A DNA stretch of 64,000 nucleotides from Bacteroidales bacterium (lineage in GTDB: Bacteria; Bacteroidota; Bacteroidia; Bacteroidales; Bacteroidaceae): NCBI GenBank assembly GCA_030528885.1, contig JAUMXY010000003.1:1-64000 (forward strand), in the 5' to 3' direction. Of this stretch, positions 32,659-41,587 are shown piece after piece (positions within the stretch are counted from its first letter, which is position 1; each line of letters opens with the position of its first letter). A program made the position numbers and the translations under genes. The notes beneath the pieces are model-generated. The model was not told the origin of the DNA. It did not search any database and saw only the letters and a program-made list of their open reading frames with translations.

Positions 32659-34605
32659 TTACCTTTTTTTCTTTTTATATTTATCAAAGAAGGATGTTGC
32701 AGATGTCTCGTAAGTGCCGTCGGGCAGGATGAGTTTATCTACATAGATGTCACGATCCAGCTGAAACGAACCCAATATTTTCAGGTAATCCTCCCCTTTC
32801 AGCATAACAGCATTTTTCAACACAGGGTACTCTTTTTGCATTTCCTTCAACTGCTTTTTGCTGACGAGCTTTGATGTCGTATAAGGCAAGATTACTGCCT
32901 CCTTGTCCATTTCTGTCCGATTTGCCCTGTAAAGGCTGTCTATTTCTATGAAATTCTTCTTTACGGGATAGTTAATTGACATCAAAATCACTTTCTTATC
33001 CTTGTAAGGAGCTGTCAGCTTCTTGACAATTGGGGCAGCCAATGTGGAAGCGACAGGATAGCTATAGTTTGGGGATTTAATTGAAGACTTGGTTTTGGCT
33101 GTCCAGACCTGATTCAGAATCCGTGTATGGGGAAGCTTAAACTGCATATCAAAAGGTCTTACCCGTCCTCCTGATGCATTATATTCCTTCCTTCCTGAAA
33201 GATAAGACGCCAGTAATGTTTCTCCCGCTCCAAGCATCTCAGCTGCAGCACACAGGTTGAGACTGTCAGCCTCAGGCTCCAAGCCTTTTGCTTCCGGATG
33301 GAAAAGAATGTAGCCTGAAAGGCTAACAAGACGAGATGCCAATGCTTCATACCATGTACTAACAGAGATGGCAGGGTCATCAAAAGAACATTCCTTCAGG
33401 AAAGAAAAGTCCAGATGAATGCTGTCTTCCAGAATCTCTTGAAATGAGCGTTTCCTTGAAAGCGCTGATGACGGAACACCACCTCCTTCCTTTCTAAGTG
33501 AATCATATCTCTTGAAGTAATTGGTTGTGAGAGGAGCTGCCATTCTCAACACTGAGGTCAAAGCAGAAGTTGCTCTTATATGCTCATCCGCGATTTTCTT
33601 TTCTGTAGGAGTAAAGTGGTATTTAGCCGAAAGGTAGCTGTTCACCTCCAGATTCCTCTCCTTCTCTTCGTGCAGCGGCTGCCATGTCTCGGCTGCCAAT
33701 TTCCCCGTTTCAGAGAAGCTGAGCGTACCCGTTGGATTTGCAAGTTCTCTCTGCCACATGAAAGGGAAGTTATTCAGCATGCGGCTGTAGTCTCCTTTTC
33801 GGCTCTTAAACGTCATCTGCTGATTGTACTCGTTCAAATGGCTGATTTCAACATAAAGGCTATCTCCTGGGATGAGGAGGATTGGAATACGCTGCTTGGA
33901 AAGCCAGAGTTTGTCCAAACAAGGTTTTGCAACAATAACCTTGAAGGAGAATGTCCCATCTTTTGCCACATAGAAACGGTCGAAACATCCATGATTCTCC
34001 CTGTATGGCTGAAGGAGTGAGGGCCGGGAATATCCATTCATTTCATGTACCGCGAGAGTCCATCGGTCGTACTTGCTCTTGGTGATGCGTCCAGACACAT
34101 ACACCGTATCTATGCGGAAGTGCTGCTCGCCGATAGGATTGTCTGCCACTTCCTTTTTAGGAAACACGTTCCAGTCCTGTCTCTTCTCGCGTATGCCATA
34201 GAACTGAAAGGTCATATCCAGGCTGGGACCCTCTATGCAGTCAAACACGCGTGTTCCTTCAGGCAAGGCATCAAACGAGATGGAGACATCCTTGAAACCT
34301 TCCTTACCCACTTCTGCTGACTTGCCCAGTTCAAAGCCTTCACTGCTCCTGGCCTGATAACGTTTTCCGTCTTCATCCACCAGATAAGTTGTAGTCATGA
34401 AGCTAAACTTAGAACCTTCTGGATAATTGAGGCGAAAATGAAGCGTGGTTTCTTTCTTGCCGAACTCTACGCGCCTAATGTCAACATTTTCGGAAAAAAG
34501 AGGGATAAAGTCTGGATTCTCGATAGTCCTGACTTCACGAGACGACTGCGCAAAAGCATTTCCGATGCCCAGCAACAGGATGAGAATAGAGATAAACTGT
34601 TTCAT
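32659..34605 (-). CDS. large secreted protein of unknown function
   Basis: 648 residues with a signal peptide (MKQFISILILLLGIGNAFAQ). N-terminal half: beta-rich (ETTLHFRLNYPEGSKFSFM; TLAVHEMNGYSRP; GDSLYVEISHLNEYNQQMTF), resembling the DUF4369/TlpA-associated N-terminal modules of Bacteroidota. C-terminal part (about 500-640: KDKKVILMSINYPVKKNFIEIDSL, ILGSFQLDRDIYVDKLILPDG) has a thioredoxin-like pattern but no CxxC, so it would not be a redox enzyme. The C-terminus is basic (KKKKR). Preceded by a consensus promoter and a 185-base leader. I cannot assign a function. Confidence 0.65.
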   Translation of the reverse strand: MKQFISILILLLGIGNAFAQSSREVRTIENPDFIPLFSENVDIRRVEFGKKETTLHFRLNYPEGSKFSFMTTTYLVDEDGKRYQARSSEGFELGKSAEVGKEGFKDVSISFDALPEGTRVFDCIEGPSLDMTFQFYGIREKRQDWNVFPKKEVADNPIGEQHFRIDTVYVSGRITKSKYDRWTLAVHEMNGYSRPSLLQPYRENHGCFDRFYVAKDGTFSFKVIVAKPCLDKLWLSKQRIPILLIPGDSLYVEISHLNEYNQQMTFKSRKGDYSRMLNNFPFMWQRELANPTGTLSFSETGKLAAETWQPLHEEKERNLEVNSYLSAKYHFTPTEKKIADEHIRATSALTSVLRMAAPLTTNYFKRYDSLRKEGGGVPSSALSRKRSFQEILEDSIHLDFSFLKECSFDDPAISVSTWYEALASRLVSLSGYILFHPEAKGLEPEADSLNLCAAAEMLGAGETLLASYLSGRKEYNASGGRVRPFDMQFKLPHTRILNQVWTAKTKSSIKSPNYSYPVASTLAAPIVKKLTAPYKDKKVILMSINYPVKKNFIEIDSLYRANRTEMDKEAVILPYTTSKLVSKKQLKEMQKEYPVLKNAVMLKGEDYLKILGSFQLDRDIYVDKLILPDGTYETSATSFFDKYKKKKR

Positions 34606-34797
34606 TGTATTTATATTTAAAAGATTTATAAAAAAGATTGTCTATATTAACAACGTTTCAACGAGTCATTTCTAAACAAGAATTTCGTTAATTTACGTTA
34701 ATCCGCGTTCTTCTTTATTTTTGTTTCAGGACTTGTTGCTAAAGGCATTCTATCACATCCTCAAAAGATGCGTCTTGGTGTGTCTGTTCGACCGTTG

Positions 34798-34829
34798 CAA
34801 AGTTAGGGCTTTCTGCCGAAAGAACCAAA
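34798..34829 (-). promoter_or_regulatory. consensus promoter for the unknown secreted protein
   Basis: Minus strand: TTTG (34829-34826), 20 bp, TAACTTTG (34805-34798). An exact match to the consensus. The transcript would have a leader of about 185 bases before 34605. Confidence 0.75.
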
Positions 34830-35247
34830 GTTTAGGGGTGGAAAAGATTTTACTTTCAATGTTACACTTTAATCGCATGCGAATCAATTGAATATACTTT
34901 TAGAATGTAACCTATTTGAAAATTCAGGGGTGGAACGTCACTTGCACTCAGGTAACAAATTCTTTAGATTTTGTGATATCGGAGGAAATTTATCGAAATG
35001 ATAATTGATAATTGACAATTGATAATTGGTGTTCACAGAGAAAGCACGGTAAGGAATTTACTCAAAATTTCCTTACGATTCACTTTCTTTCTCCCAAGAG
35101 CCGCGCAAGGCGCTCATCCGTTTAATCTGCTTAATCATCGCGAAGCGGTATGTTATAAAAGACAAGTTCCTTCGGAACGATGAAGCGGATTGAGCGGATA
35201 CTTGCGATTCGCACACGATGAGCGCGCAAGAATGCGCTCCACATATT
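34830..35247. other. intergenic region with several inverted repeats
   Basis: No gene. It holds a run of GATAATTGATAATTGACAA (about 35000-35028), a short hairpin AAGGAATTT/AAATTTCCTT (about 35051-35075), an imperfect palindrome over about 35112-35240 (GCGCTCATC near 35111 opposite GATGAGCGC near 35218, with CCGTTTAATCTGCTTAATC opposite GAAGCGGATTGAGCGG), and GAGCGC/GCGCTC just past the kinase stop. Confidence 0.5.
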
Positions 35248-36042
35248 TTATACTGGATGAGTGAAGATAAAACGTGCGCCCTTTCCCTGATGGGTCAAAT
35301 CAAGCTTCGCCTCGCCCCCTAATTGAGTAGCAATCGTACGGCAGATGGCCAAGCCTAAGCCTGTGCCGCCCTTTATCGTGTTGAACTTCTCGAAGCGGCC
35401 GAAGATGACTTCTGCCTTGTCTGCAGGAACACCTTCTCCTGTATCTGTAACAGAAAAAGTCAGCATGCCCTTGTTCTCCGTCAGCGACACATGCACGTGG
35501 ATTTCACCTTCCACCGTATGCTTCACCGCATTCGTCAAATAATTCATCACCACTTGCTCCACACGCTTAGGGTCGCTCTGGAACACATACGTATCTGGCA
35601 CATCAGTCGTCATGTACATCTTCACCCCTGCAGGACAGCGGTGCCCAACTGTACTGATAGCCTTGCGGCACACATCGTTCGCATTGCACACACCTATATT
35701 CAGGCGGTACTTGCCACTCTCCATGTCCGAGATGTCAAGGATGTCATTCACCAACGTGCTCAGCAAATCCGTATTGCTCTGGATGATGACGCCATACTCT
35801 GCAATCTCCTCCTCTGACAACATGCCACGTATCTGGCTGTTACAGAGAATCTGAGAAAAACCGCAAATGGCATTCATGGGCGTACGAATGTCGTGGCTCA
35901 TATTCTGCAAAAAACCTTTCTGAACCGCAATGCCTTGCTTATAGCGATCACATTGGGCTTTCACCTTGCCATATAGATAAATCATTATCATCAATGCACA
36001 AAACAGCACAACGATAACGATGATGGAAACAACGCTGAACAT
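35248..36042 (-). CDS. short membrane histidine kinase without sensor domain
   Basis: 264 residues. One N-terminal membrane helix (2-24), a short coiled linker, HisKA with QNMSHDIRTPMNAICGF (His50), and a HATPase domain with NYLTNAVKHT (N box), DTGEGV (G1) and GGTGLGLAICRTIA (G2). There is no periplasmic or PAS sensor domain and no response regulator gene nearby. It could respond to a membrane partner or be a phosphatase or relay for another system. It has its own consensus promoter with a 20-base leader. Confidence 0.85.
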   Translation of the reverse strand: MFSVVSIIVIVVLFCALMIMIYLYGKVKAQCDRYKQGIAVQKGFLQNMSHDIRTPMNAICGFSQILCNSQIRGMLSEEEIAEYGVIIQSNTDLLSTLVNDILDISDMESGKYRLNIGVCNANDVCRKAISTVGHRCPAGVKMYMTTDVPDTYVFQSDPKRVEQVVMNYLTNAVKHTVEGEIHVHVSLTENKGMLTFSVTDTGEGVPADKAEVIFGRFEKFNTIKGGTGLGLAICRTIATQLGGEAKLDLTHQGKGARFIFTHPV

Positions 36043-36068
36043 TTTCTTCTTATCTCTTTTCTTGGTTA

Positions 36069-36100
36069 CAAATATAGCAAATCTTCAAACGGCAGGCAAA
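36069..36100 (-). promoter_or_regulatory. consensus promoter of the orphan kinase
   Basis: Minus strand: TTTG (36100-36097), 20 bp, TATATTTG (36076-36069). An exact match. Confidence 0.75.
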
Positions 36101-36245
36101 CTTATTCATAAAAAAACAACATTAAATAAACAAAAAACACCAAGCACTGATAAAACAATCTGATGAAAGAGCAGTATGCTGCAAAAAACTTTCCAAATGC
36201 TCTTCCCCACATGACAACCTTGGCACATTCTTTTATGTTTTTCTA

Positions 36246-36310
36246 GCGTACCCCTCGGGTCCGACCTACCGTACCCCTCGGGTCCACCCCATCGGACCCG
36301 AGGGGTACGC
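36246..36310. repeat. family A palindromic repeat, copy 3
   Basis: Three units, two forward (36246-36264 and 36269-36286) and one inverted (36292-36310). The first and third pair over 19 bp; the second and third over 16 bp with an 8-base loop. TTTTT follows directly, so on the plus strand it could terminate transcription. It lies between divergent genes. Confidence 0.88.
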
Positions 36311-36475
36311 TTTTTATGTAAAGGAGGGAAACGCTGCAATCACATCTTGAGCCAGAAGCCTCATAGAGGTTAAAAAGCCACGTGTGTGCGCACACAGATG
36401 TTGACATTTGTCAATATATTAGCCTATTTTTTTAGTTTCTCACCCAAAATCCACAGAAAAAAGAACAAAAGCCCT

Positions 36476-36700
36476 TAACTTTGCATCATCAAACAGGAAA
36501 CAAGTTTATACAGGTTAGTTTAGTATTAGTATAGGTAGTTCTCAACAGGTTTTATTTAGGTAAATAGATTGTTACAAGGAACAACAGAGTAAAAGAAAAT
36601 TTGGACAATAGGTTTTAGGTTAGTAAAAAGATTTGAATCATTTTGGGATAACAAAATGAAGAAATGGGCGAAGTCCGCGAGGGTTTCGCCCATTTCTGTT
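36476..36700 (+). ncRNA. candidate structured noncoding RNA
   Basis: A TAACTTTG -7 box at 36476-36483 precedes about 210 bases with no ORF. The body has recurring AGGTTAGT/TAGGTA/TTTAGG words (for example 36511-36545 and 36608-36624), then a perfect 8-bp hairpin TCATTTTG-GGATAA-CAAAATGA (36638-36659), directly followed by a 12-bp terminator stem (36661-36696). The overall plan, promoter plus structured body plus terminator, resembles Bacteroidales ncRNAs such as the Bacteroidales-1 (6S-like) class, but I could not confirm the family. No -33 element is visible. Confidence 0.5.
36661..36700 (+). terminator. intrinsic terminator of the candidate ncRNA
   Basis: GAAATGGGCGAA (36661-36672) pairs over 12 bp with TTCGCCCATTTC (36685-36696), 12-base loop, followed by TGTTTATC. 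Confidence 0.75.
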
Positions 36701-36776
36701 TATCATACATGGCTGCCAAGAATGGCGGTACAACCAGCAGAACTTTCGATGTACAGAATAAAAAATAAGTTTTTAC

Positions 36777-36807
36777 TTTGTTTTATGCCCACTTAACCGT
36801 ACCTTTG
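36777..36807 (+). promoter_or_regulatory. consensus promoter of the cyclophilin-M16 operon
   Basis: TTTG (36777-36780), 19 bp, TACCTTTG (36800-36807): exact match. The leader to the ATG at 36888 is about 75 bases. Confidence 0.8.
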
Positions 36808-36887
36808 TAAGTAGTTTATCGACCAATCGGTAAAAAAGTTAATCACGGGTTCATTTACACCCACCTAATTTGACATTAAGAAACGAT

Positions 36888-37718
36888 ATGAAAAAAATGC
36901 TTGCTTTGATAGCGTGGACTTGCTGCCTTGTATGCATGGGATGCACTAGTTCCAACGAGGAGAAAGAAACGGAAGTGGTATTGGAAACTTCAGCTGGTGA
37001 AATACGTGTGAAGCTATACAACGACACACCTGGGCATAGGGATAATTTTGTGAGGAATGTGGAAGAAGGCATGTACACAGGAGTACTGTTCCATCGCGTC
37101 ATTCGTAACTTCATGATTCAGACAGGAGACCCTGCTACGCGTCCTGAGGGCTATCCAGTGAAGACGACGGAGGAGGGCGACACCATTGTAGAGCGCATTC
37201 CTGCTGAAATCGTTTGGCCAAAGCATTTCCACAGACGAGGCGTATTGGCTGCCGCTAGAGACGGCGACGAGGAGAACCCTGAACGGAAGAGCAACAAGTT
37301 CCAGTTCTACATCGTGACAGGAAGGACTTGTCTGGACAATGACATGGACGCGTTCGAACAGGGCAGAGAGCAGAGGGACGTAGAGCTGCTTTTCCAGAAA
37401 AAGCAACTGGCGAACAAGCAGAAGCTGGACGAACTTCGCGCAGCACGCGACACCTATGGGGTGAGCAACCTGCTGGAGAAACTACTGGACGAGGCACAAT
37501 ACGAAATCTCGGAGAATCCTCCCATCACCTACCCTGACGACCTTCGCAGGACATACAGAATACGCGGAGGAGCGCCATGGCTTGACAACGAATACACCGT
37601 TTTTGGCGAAGTGGTAGAAGGTATGAAGGTAGTCGAGACCATCCAAAAAGTTAAAACAGCCGGGCAGGATGTCCCCGTACAAGAAATAAGGATTAACAAA
37701 GCCTATGTCGTCAAATGA
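36888..37718 (+). CDS. cyclophilin-type peptidyl-prolyl isomerase lipoprotein
   Basis: 276 residues from the ATG at 36888 (MKKMLALIAW). A hydrophobic signal ends at CMGC (Cys19), probably a lipoprotein. The cyclophilin core is split: first part ETSAGEIRVKLYNDTPGHRDNFV and FHRVIRNFMIQTGDP, last part YTVFGEVVEGMKVVETIQKV. Between them (about 120-220) there is a helical, charged insertion (QGREQRDVELLFQKKQLANKQKLDELR) replacing the usual short loop; similar insertions occur in other Bacteroidota members. The active-site Arg and Phe of FHRVI and MIQTGD are present. It should fold proteins in the periplasm or at the outer membrane. Its end overlaps the M16 gene by 14 bases. Confidence 0.85.
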   Translation: MKKMLALIAWTCCLVCMGCTSSNEEKETEVVLETSAGEIRVKLYNDTPGHRDNFVRNVEEGMYTGVLFHRVIRNFMIQTGDPATRPEGYPVKTTEEGDTIVERIPAEIVWPKHFHRRGVLAAARDGDEENPERKSNKFQFYIVTGRTCLDNDMDAFEQGREQRDVELLFQKKQLANKQKLDELRAARDTYGVSNLLEKLLDEAQYEISENPPITYPDDLRRTYRIRGGAPWLDNEYTVFGEVVEGMKVVETIQKVKTAGQDVPVQEIRINKAYVVK

Positions 37719-38943
37719 CAAGATAACACTAAGCAACGGCCTTCGTGTACTGCACCATCAGGATACTTCAACCCAGATGGTCACGCTGAATGTGCTCTAC
37801 CAAGTGGGAAGCAGGAATGAGGATGCCGAGCACACAGGATTCGCCCATCTGTTCGAGCACCTGATGTTTGGAGGAAGCGTGAACATCCCTGACTATGACA
37901 CCCCGTTGCAACTGGCCTGTGGCGACAACAACGCTTTTACCACAAGCGACTACACCAACTACTACCTCACCGTACCTGCACAGAACATTGAAACGGGCCT
38001 CTGGCTGGAAAGTGACAGAATGACCGAGCTGGCATTTACGCCTCAAAGTTTAGAAGTACAGCGAAAGGTGGTCATGGAAGAGTTCAAGCAACATTACATC
38101 ACACCACCCTATGGCGACATACAGCACCTGATGTCAGCATTGGCATACAAGGTGCACCCCTATCGATGGCCCACTATCGGGCTGAAGCTTGAGCACATCG
38201 CCAATGTGAGAATGGAAGAGGTGAAAGATTTCTTCTTCCGTTTCTACGCCCCCAACAATGCCATCGTGTCTGTAGTTGGAAACATCACAAAAGAAGAGAC
38301 TTGGAGGCTGGCTGAAAAATGGTTTGGCAAGATACCTGCTCGCGACATAAGCCAGCCGCTCATTCCGCAAGAACCTATGCAGACGGAGCAAAGGAGACTG
38401 ACGGTAGAAAGAGATGTCCCTGCAGATGTGCTATACATGTCATTCCCTATCGCAAGCCTCACCCACGAAGATTTCCATTGCTGCGACATGATATCCGACA
38501 TTCTTGCAGCAGGCCGTTCTTGCCGTCTCAACCGACATCTGGTCGAGGAACGTCATCTGTTCACCAGTATCGACGCATACATTCAGCCGCGCATCGACCC
38601 TGGGCAACTGCTGATTTGCGGCATGCCTGCAGAAGGCGTCTCTATGGAGGCTGCGGAAGCCGCTGTCTGGGAAGAGCTTGAGCATCTGGCGGCAGAGGGA
38701 ATCAATGCTGAGGAACTGGAGAAAGTAAAGAACAAGTTTGAGACAAACTTCATGCGCGAACGTGCCAACCGGCAAAAGCTGGCAGCACAACTCGCATTCT
38801 ACGAAATGCTGGGGGATGCGGCATGGGCAGACCAAGAAGTGGAAAAATACAGAAGCGTGACGGAGGAGCGCTTCATGCAAGTGTATAAAGAAACGGTACT
38901 GCCCGAAAAGGCAAGCATCTTATGGTATATGAAAAATGGTTAG
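37705..38943 (+). CDS. M16 family zinc metallopeptidase
   Basis: 412 residues. The inverted zinc motif HLFEH is at 48-52 (FAHLFEHLMFGG), and the third ligand Glu is in VVMEEFKQ (125-126), at the normal spacing. The second domain follows (about 175-410), including the conserved GRSCRLNRHLVEERHL. No signal peptide, so it is probably cytoplasmic. It is translationally coupled to the cyclophilin gene (14-base overlap, different frame). Proteins of this length act as pairs of M16 units in Bacteroidota; here only one is encoded and it is proteolytically competent by motif. Substrate unknown. Confidence 0.88.
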   Translation: MSSNDKITLSNGLRVLHHQDTSTQMVTLNVLYQVGSRNEDAEHTGFAHLFEHLMFGGSVNIPDYDTPLQLACGDNNAFTTSDYTNYYLTVPAQNIETGLWLESDRMTELAFTPQSLEVQRKVVMEEFKQHYITPPYGDIQHLMSALAYKVHPYRWPTIGLKLEHIANVRMEEVKDFFFRFYAPNNAIVSVVGNITKEETWRLAEKWFGKIPARDISQPLIPQEPMQTEQRRLTVERDVPADVLYMSFPIASLTHEDFHCCDMISDILAAGRSCRLNRHLVEERHLFTSIDAYIQPRIDPGQLLICGMPAEGVSMEAAEAAVWEELEHLAAEGINAEELEKVKNKFETNFMRERANRQKLAAQLAFYEMLGDAAWADQEVEKYRSVTEERFMQVYKETVLPEKASILWYMKNG

Positions 38944-39039
38944 AGATGTACCACCACATCACGATTAACCCTTACCTACAATCTTGAACGAAAGAAAAAC
39001 ACCTTGCGAAACATACAAAGGCACAGAACGCGACTTGCT

Positions 39040-39714
39040 TCAGTCTATCATCCCAAATGACTTCCACAGCTTGTCCTCTGGAAGTGGAGACGTAACAGCT
39101 ATCTCTTGCTTGCTGACAGGATGGACGAACTGCATGCTGCGACTGAGCAGCGAAATGCTTCCATCCGGATTAGAGCGTTTGGCTCCATACTTGAGGTCGC
39201 CCTTGATGGGACATCCTATCTTGGCCAACTGACAACGGATTTGATGATGCCGCCCTGTTTTCAAATCAACCTCAATAAGGTAATAGTTATCAGACCGCCC
39301 GATAACCTTGTAATCGAGCACAGCCTTTTTGCTGCGAGGCACTTCGCGGTCGTAGGCATACGACTTGTTCTGTTTCTCGTTACGAACCAGCCAATGCGTC
39401 AGCGTCCCCTCGGCTTGCGGAGGTTCATCCTTGACAATAGCCCAATAAGTTTTGTGCACATCTCCGTTGGCAAACATCGTATTCATACGCGCCAAAGCTT
39501 TCGACGTGCGTGCAAAAAGCACCAAGCCGAAAACAGGACGATCCAAACGATGAACAACACCAAGGAAGACGTCGCCAGGCTTGGCATACGCTTCCTTGAT
39601 GTATTGCTTTACTGTTTCGCTTAGAGGCTTGTCGCCAGTCTTGTCGCCCTGAACGATTTCGCCCGAAACTTTCGAAACAATGATGACGTGATTATCTTCG
39701 TAAACTACATTCAT
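39040..39714 (-). CDS. RluA-family pseudouridine synthase
   Basis: 224 residues from the ATG at 39714 (MNVVYEDNHV). The open frame extends 12 codons upstream into the lipoprotein gene; the later start is preferred because it lies 4 bp after that gene's stop. Catalytic Asp58 is in VVHRLDRPV; the other family motifs GRHHQIRCQLAKIGCPIKGDLKYG are present. There is no N-terminal S4 domain, like RluA/RluC-short and TruC types. It modifies rRNA or tRNA uridines; the target cannot be assigned. Last gene of the tetR-fabG-lipoprotein-rluA run. Confidence 0.88.
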   Translation of the reverse strand: MNVVYEDNHVIIVSKVSGEIVQGDKTGDKPLSETVKQYIKEAYAKPGDVFLGVVHRLDRPVFGLVLFARTSKALARMNTMFANGDVHKTYWAIVKDEPPQAEGTLTHWLVRNEKQNKSYAYDREVPRSKKAVLDYKVIGRSDNYYLIEVDLKTGRHHQIRCQLAKIGCPIKGDLKYGAKRSNPDGSISLLSRSMQFVHPVSKQEIAVTSPLPEDKLWKSFGMID

Positions 39715-39718
39715 CAGA

Positions 39719-39982
39719 CTATTCTTGCTGTCCTTGTTCCTTTTGTGCAATGGTCAAATCTATAACTTTCATCAGAGAATCAACCTTAAGAGCAAGGATA
39801 CTATCCACGGTCGTGTCACATCTTGTCAATATCTTCTTAGCTGTATACGGATGACCTGCTGCCAATGTGTCTTTGGCCCAACAATAACTGTTCCATGCCA
39901 ATGTCTGCCGATTGTCACAAGCTGTAAACAATGCAGGAAACCCCAATGCCAACACTAAAAAGACGACAGAAAACCGTTTCAT
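39719..39982 (-). CDS. small lipoprotein of unknown function
   Basis: 87 residues with a lipoprotein signal ending LFTAC (Cys22). The mature part is short, helical and charged (KVDSLMKVIDLTIAQKEQGQQE). It follows fabG by 14 bp and precedes rluA by 4 bp, so it belongs to that transcript. I recognise no family; codon use is like its neighbours. Confidence 0.65.
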   Translation of the reverse strand: MKRFSVVFLVLALGFPALFTACDNRQTLAWNSYCWAKDTLAAGHPYTAKKILTRCDTTVDSILALKVDSLMKVIDLTIAQKEQGQQE

Positions 39983-39996
39983 CCAAGAAAAGATTG

Positions 39997-40755
39997 TTAC
40001 ATGTTCATACCACCGTCAATCTGGATGACCTGTCCAGTCACATAGCTTGACATGTCTGAAGCGAGGAAGAGACATACATTTGCGATGTCCTCTACCTGAC
40101 CGCCACGACGAAGTGGAATCTTGTTCATCCAGTCCTTGCGAACCTCTTCTGGCAACTGGGCAGTCATTGCAGTCTCGATGAAACCTGGAGCAACAGCGTT
40201 AGCACGAACACCCTTTGGACCAAGTTCCTGAGCAATTGACTTAGCCAAACCAATCATACCAGCCTTAGATGCTGAATAGTTGCACTGGCCTGCATTTCCG
40301 TGTACACCCACAACAGAAGACATGTTGATGATTGAGCCACCACGCTGACGAAGCATGATTGGAGCACAAGCATGGATGAAGTTGAAAGCAGACTTCAAGT
40401 TCACGTTGATGACAGCATCCCACTGAGCCTCAGTCATACGAAGCATCAGACCGTCCTTTGTAATACCAGCATTGTTCACCAAAACGTCGATTGAGCCGAA
40501 ATCAGCGTGAATCTGCTTAACCAGCGCTTCTGTCTCTGCAAACTCAGCAGCATTGCCAGCATAAGCACGGCATGTAACGCCAAGCGCTTCAATCTCCTTG
40601 CGAGTTTCCTCGAGGCCTGCAGCCATTTCATCGTTCAAAACGAGGTCTGTAAATGCAATGTTAGCACCTTCCTGTGCAAACTTCATAGCAACAGCCTTGC
40701 CAATACCACGCGCAGCACCTGTCACGAGGGCTGTCTTACCAGTTAAAAGTCCCAT
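39997..40755 (-). CDS. fabG: 3-oxoacyl-[ACP] reductase FabG
   Basis: 252-residue short-chain dehydrogenase that reduces 3-oxoacyl-ACP with NADPH in fatty acid elongation. The cofactor motif TGAARGIG (12-19), NNAG, and the catalytic Ser-Tyr-Lys in NMSSVVG and YSASKAG are present. The C-terminus VTGQVIQIDGGMNM is characteristic of FabG. It follows the tetR gene by 20 bp. High similarity to FabG proper; other SDRs are less likely. Confidence 0.93.
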   Translation of the reverse strand: MGLLTGKTALVTGAARGIGKAVAMKFAQEGANIAFTDLVLNDEMAAGLEETRKEIEALGVTCRAYAGNAAEFAETEALVKQIHADFGSIDVLVNNAGITKDGLMLRMTEAQWDAVINVNLKSAFNFIHACAPIMLRQRGGSIINMSSVVGVHGNAGQCNYSASKAGMIGLAKSIAQELGPKGVRANAVAPGFIETAMTAQLPEEVRKDWMNKIPLRRGGQVEDIANVCLFLASDMSSYVTGQVIQIDGGMNM

Positions 40756-40775
40756 ATTAAATACGTTTTAAAGTT

Positions 40776-41366
40776 TTATATTTTCAAGTTCTTACCTAGA
40801 TGCTTAAACACCATGCTTCGCACATATGGATAGAGCTCACCCACATCTTGCGCAGCATATCGCCCATAGATATAAGGCACCTCACACCCTTTCAAGCAAT
40901 AATGAGTAATCTCTGCCATCAAGCGCACATTGCGAATTTCGAATACGCCTTTATCGATGCCTTCGTTCATGATACGGCGAAAGAGGTTTATTTCATTCTT
41001 GTCGAAGTTCTTCCTTACGGCCTCTACCTTCCAAACATCCCTGAAAAATTCCGCTCGCAGATTGCCGTTTCTGTACACAGCTTCCTTCATCACCTCAAGA
41101 TGGGCAAAAATCAACTGCACAATCTTCTCCTCTGGTGGAATGCTCTTGCGAGCCACTTCTTCCATTCGGTGGTATAGTCTTTCAAGTTCAGTCTGTATTA
41201 CAGCCAGATAGATTTCATCCTTACTGTTAAAATAGGTGTAAAGCGTTCTCCGGCCTTTGTTTGCAGCCACTGCAATGTCATTCATCGACGTGCTCTCAAA
41301 TCCATTCTTCGCAAAGAGCTGCCGCGCCACATCAACGAGTAATTCTCTTGTTTTTAATACCGACAT
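40776..41366 (-). CDS. TetR/AcrR-family transcriptional regulator
   Basis: 196 residues. The N-terminal HTH is clear: LFAKNGFESTSMNDIAVAANKGRRTLYTYFNSKDEIY (residues about 18-55). The ligand-binding C-terminal domain is helical and unclassified. First gene of the fabG run, so it may regulate fatty acid or envelope genes including its own operon; that is inference from position. It has a perfect promoter just upstream. Confidence 0.88.
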   Translation of the reverse strand: MSVLKTRELLVDVARQLFAKNGFESTSMNDIAVAANKGRRTLYTYFNSKDEIYLAVIQTELERLYHRMEEVARKSIPPEEKIVQLIFAHLEVMKEAVYRNGNLRAEFFRDVWKVEAVRKNFDKNEINLFRRIMNEGIDKGVFEIRNVRLMAEITHYCLKGCEVPYIYGRYAAQDVGELYPYVRSMVFKHLGKNLKI

Positions 41367-41392
41367 AACTTAAAATGTATTCTTTTCGAATG

Positions 41393-41423
41393 CAAAATTA
41401 CAAAAAAAAAGCAACTTGACAAA
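41393..41423 (-). promoter_or_regulatory. consensus promoter of the tetR-fabG-rluA run
   Basis: Minus strand: TTTG (41423-41420), 19 bp, TAATTTTG (41400-41393). Exact match, about 27 bases before the tetR start. Confidence 0.75.
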
Positions 41424-41587
41424 TTATTTTGCACATCTTTTATATACAGCAGCATAACAAATATACAATCAATCATTTAATAGATGCACAAAGTCGCGTC
41501 CCTGAAGACAGAAGGTATCGATTAGAGTTTATTGCTGAGAAAGTTTAGCACCCAGTTTCTCTTACCTTTTCAGATGACGGAAGGGCT

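Noticed and set aside
35000..35028. Repeated GATAATTGATAATTGACAA run as a mobile element end
   Set aside because: Simple low-complexity repeat without partner or flanking inverted ends.
36656..36799. Small ORF overlapping the terminator of the ncRNA candidate (MKKWAKSARVSPISV)
   Set aside because: Its first codons form the terminator stem and there is no family or homologous feature.
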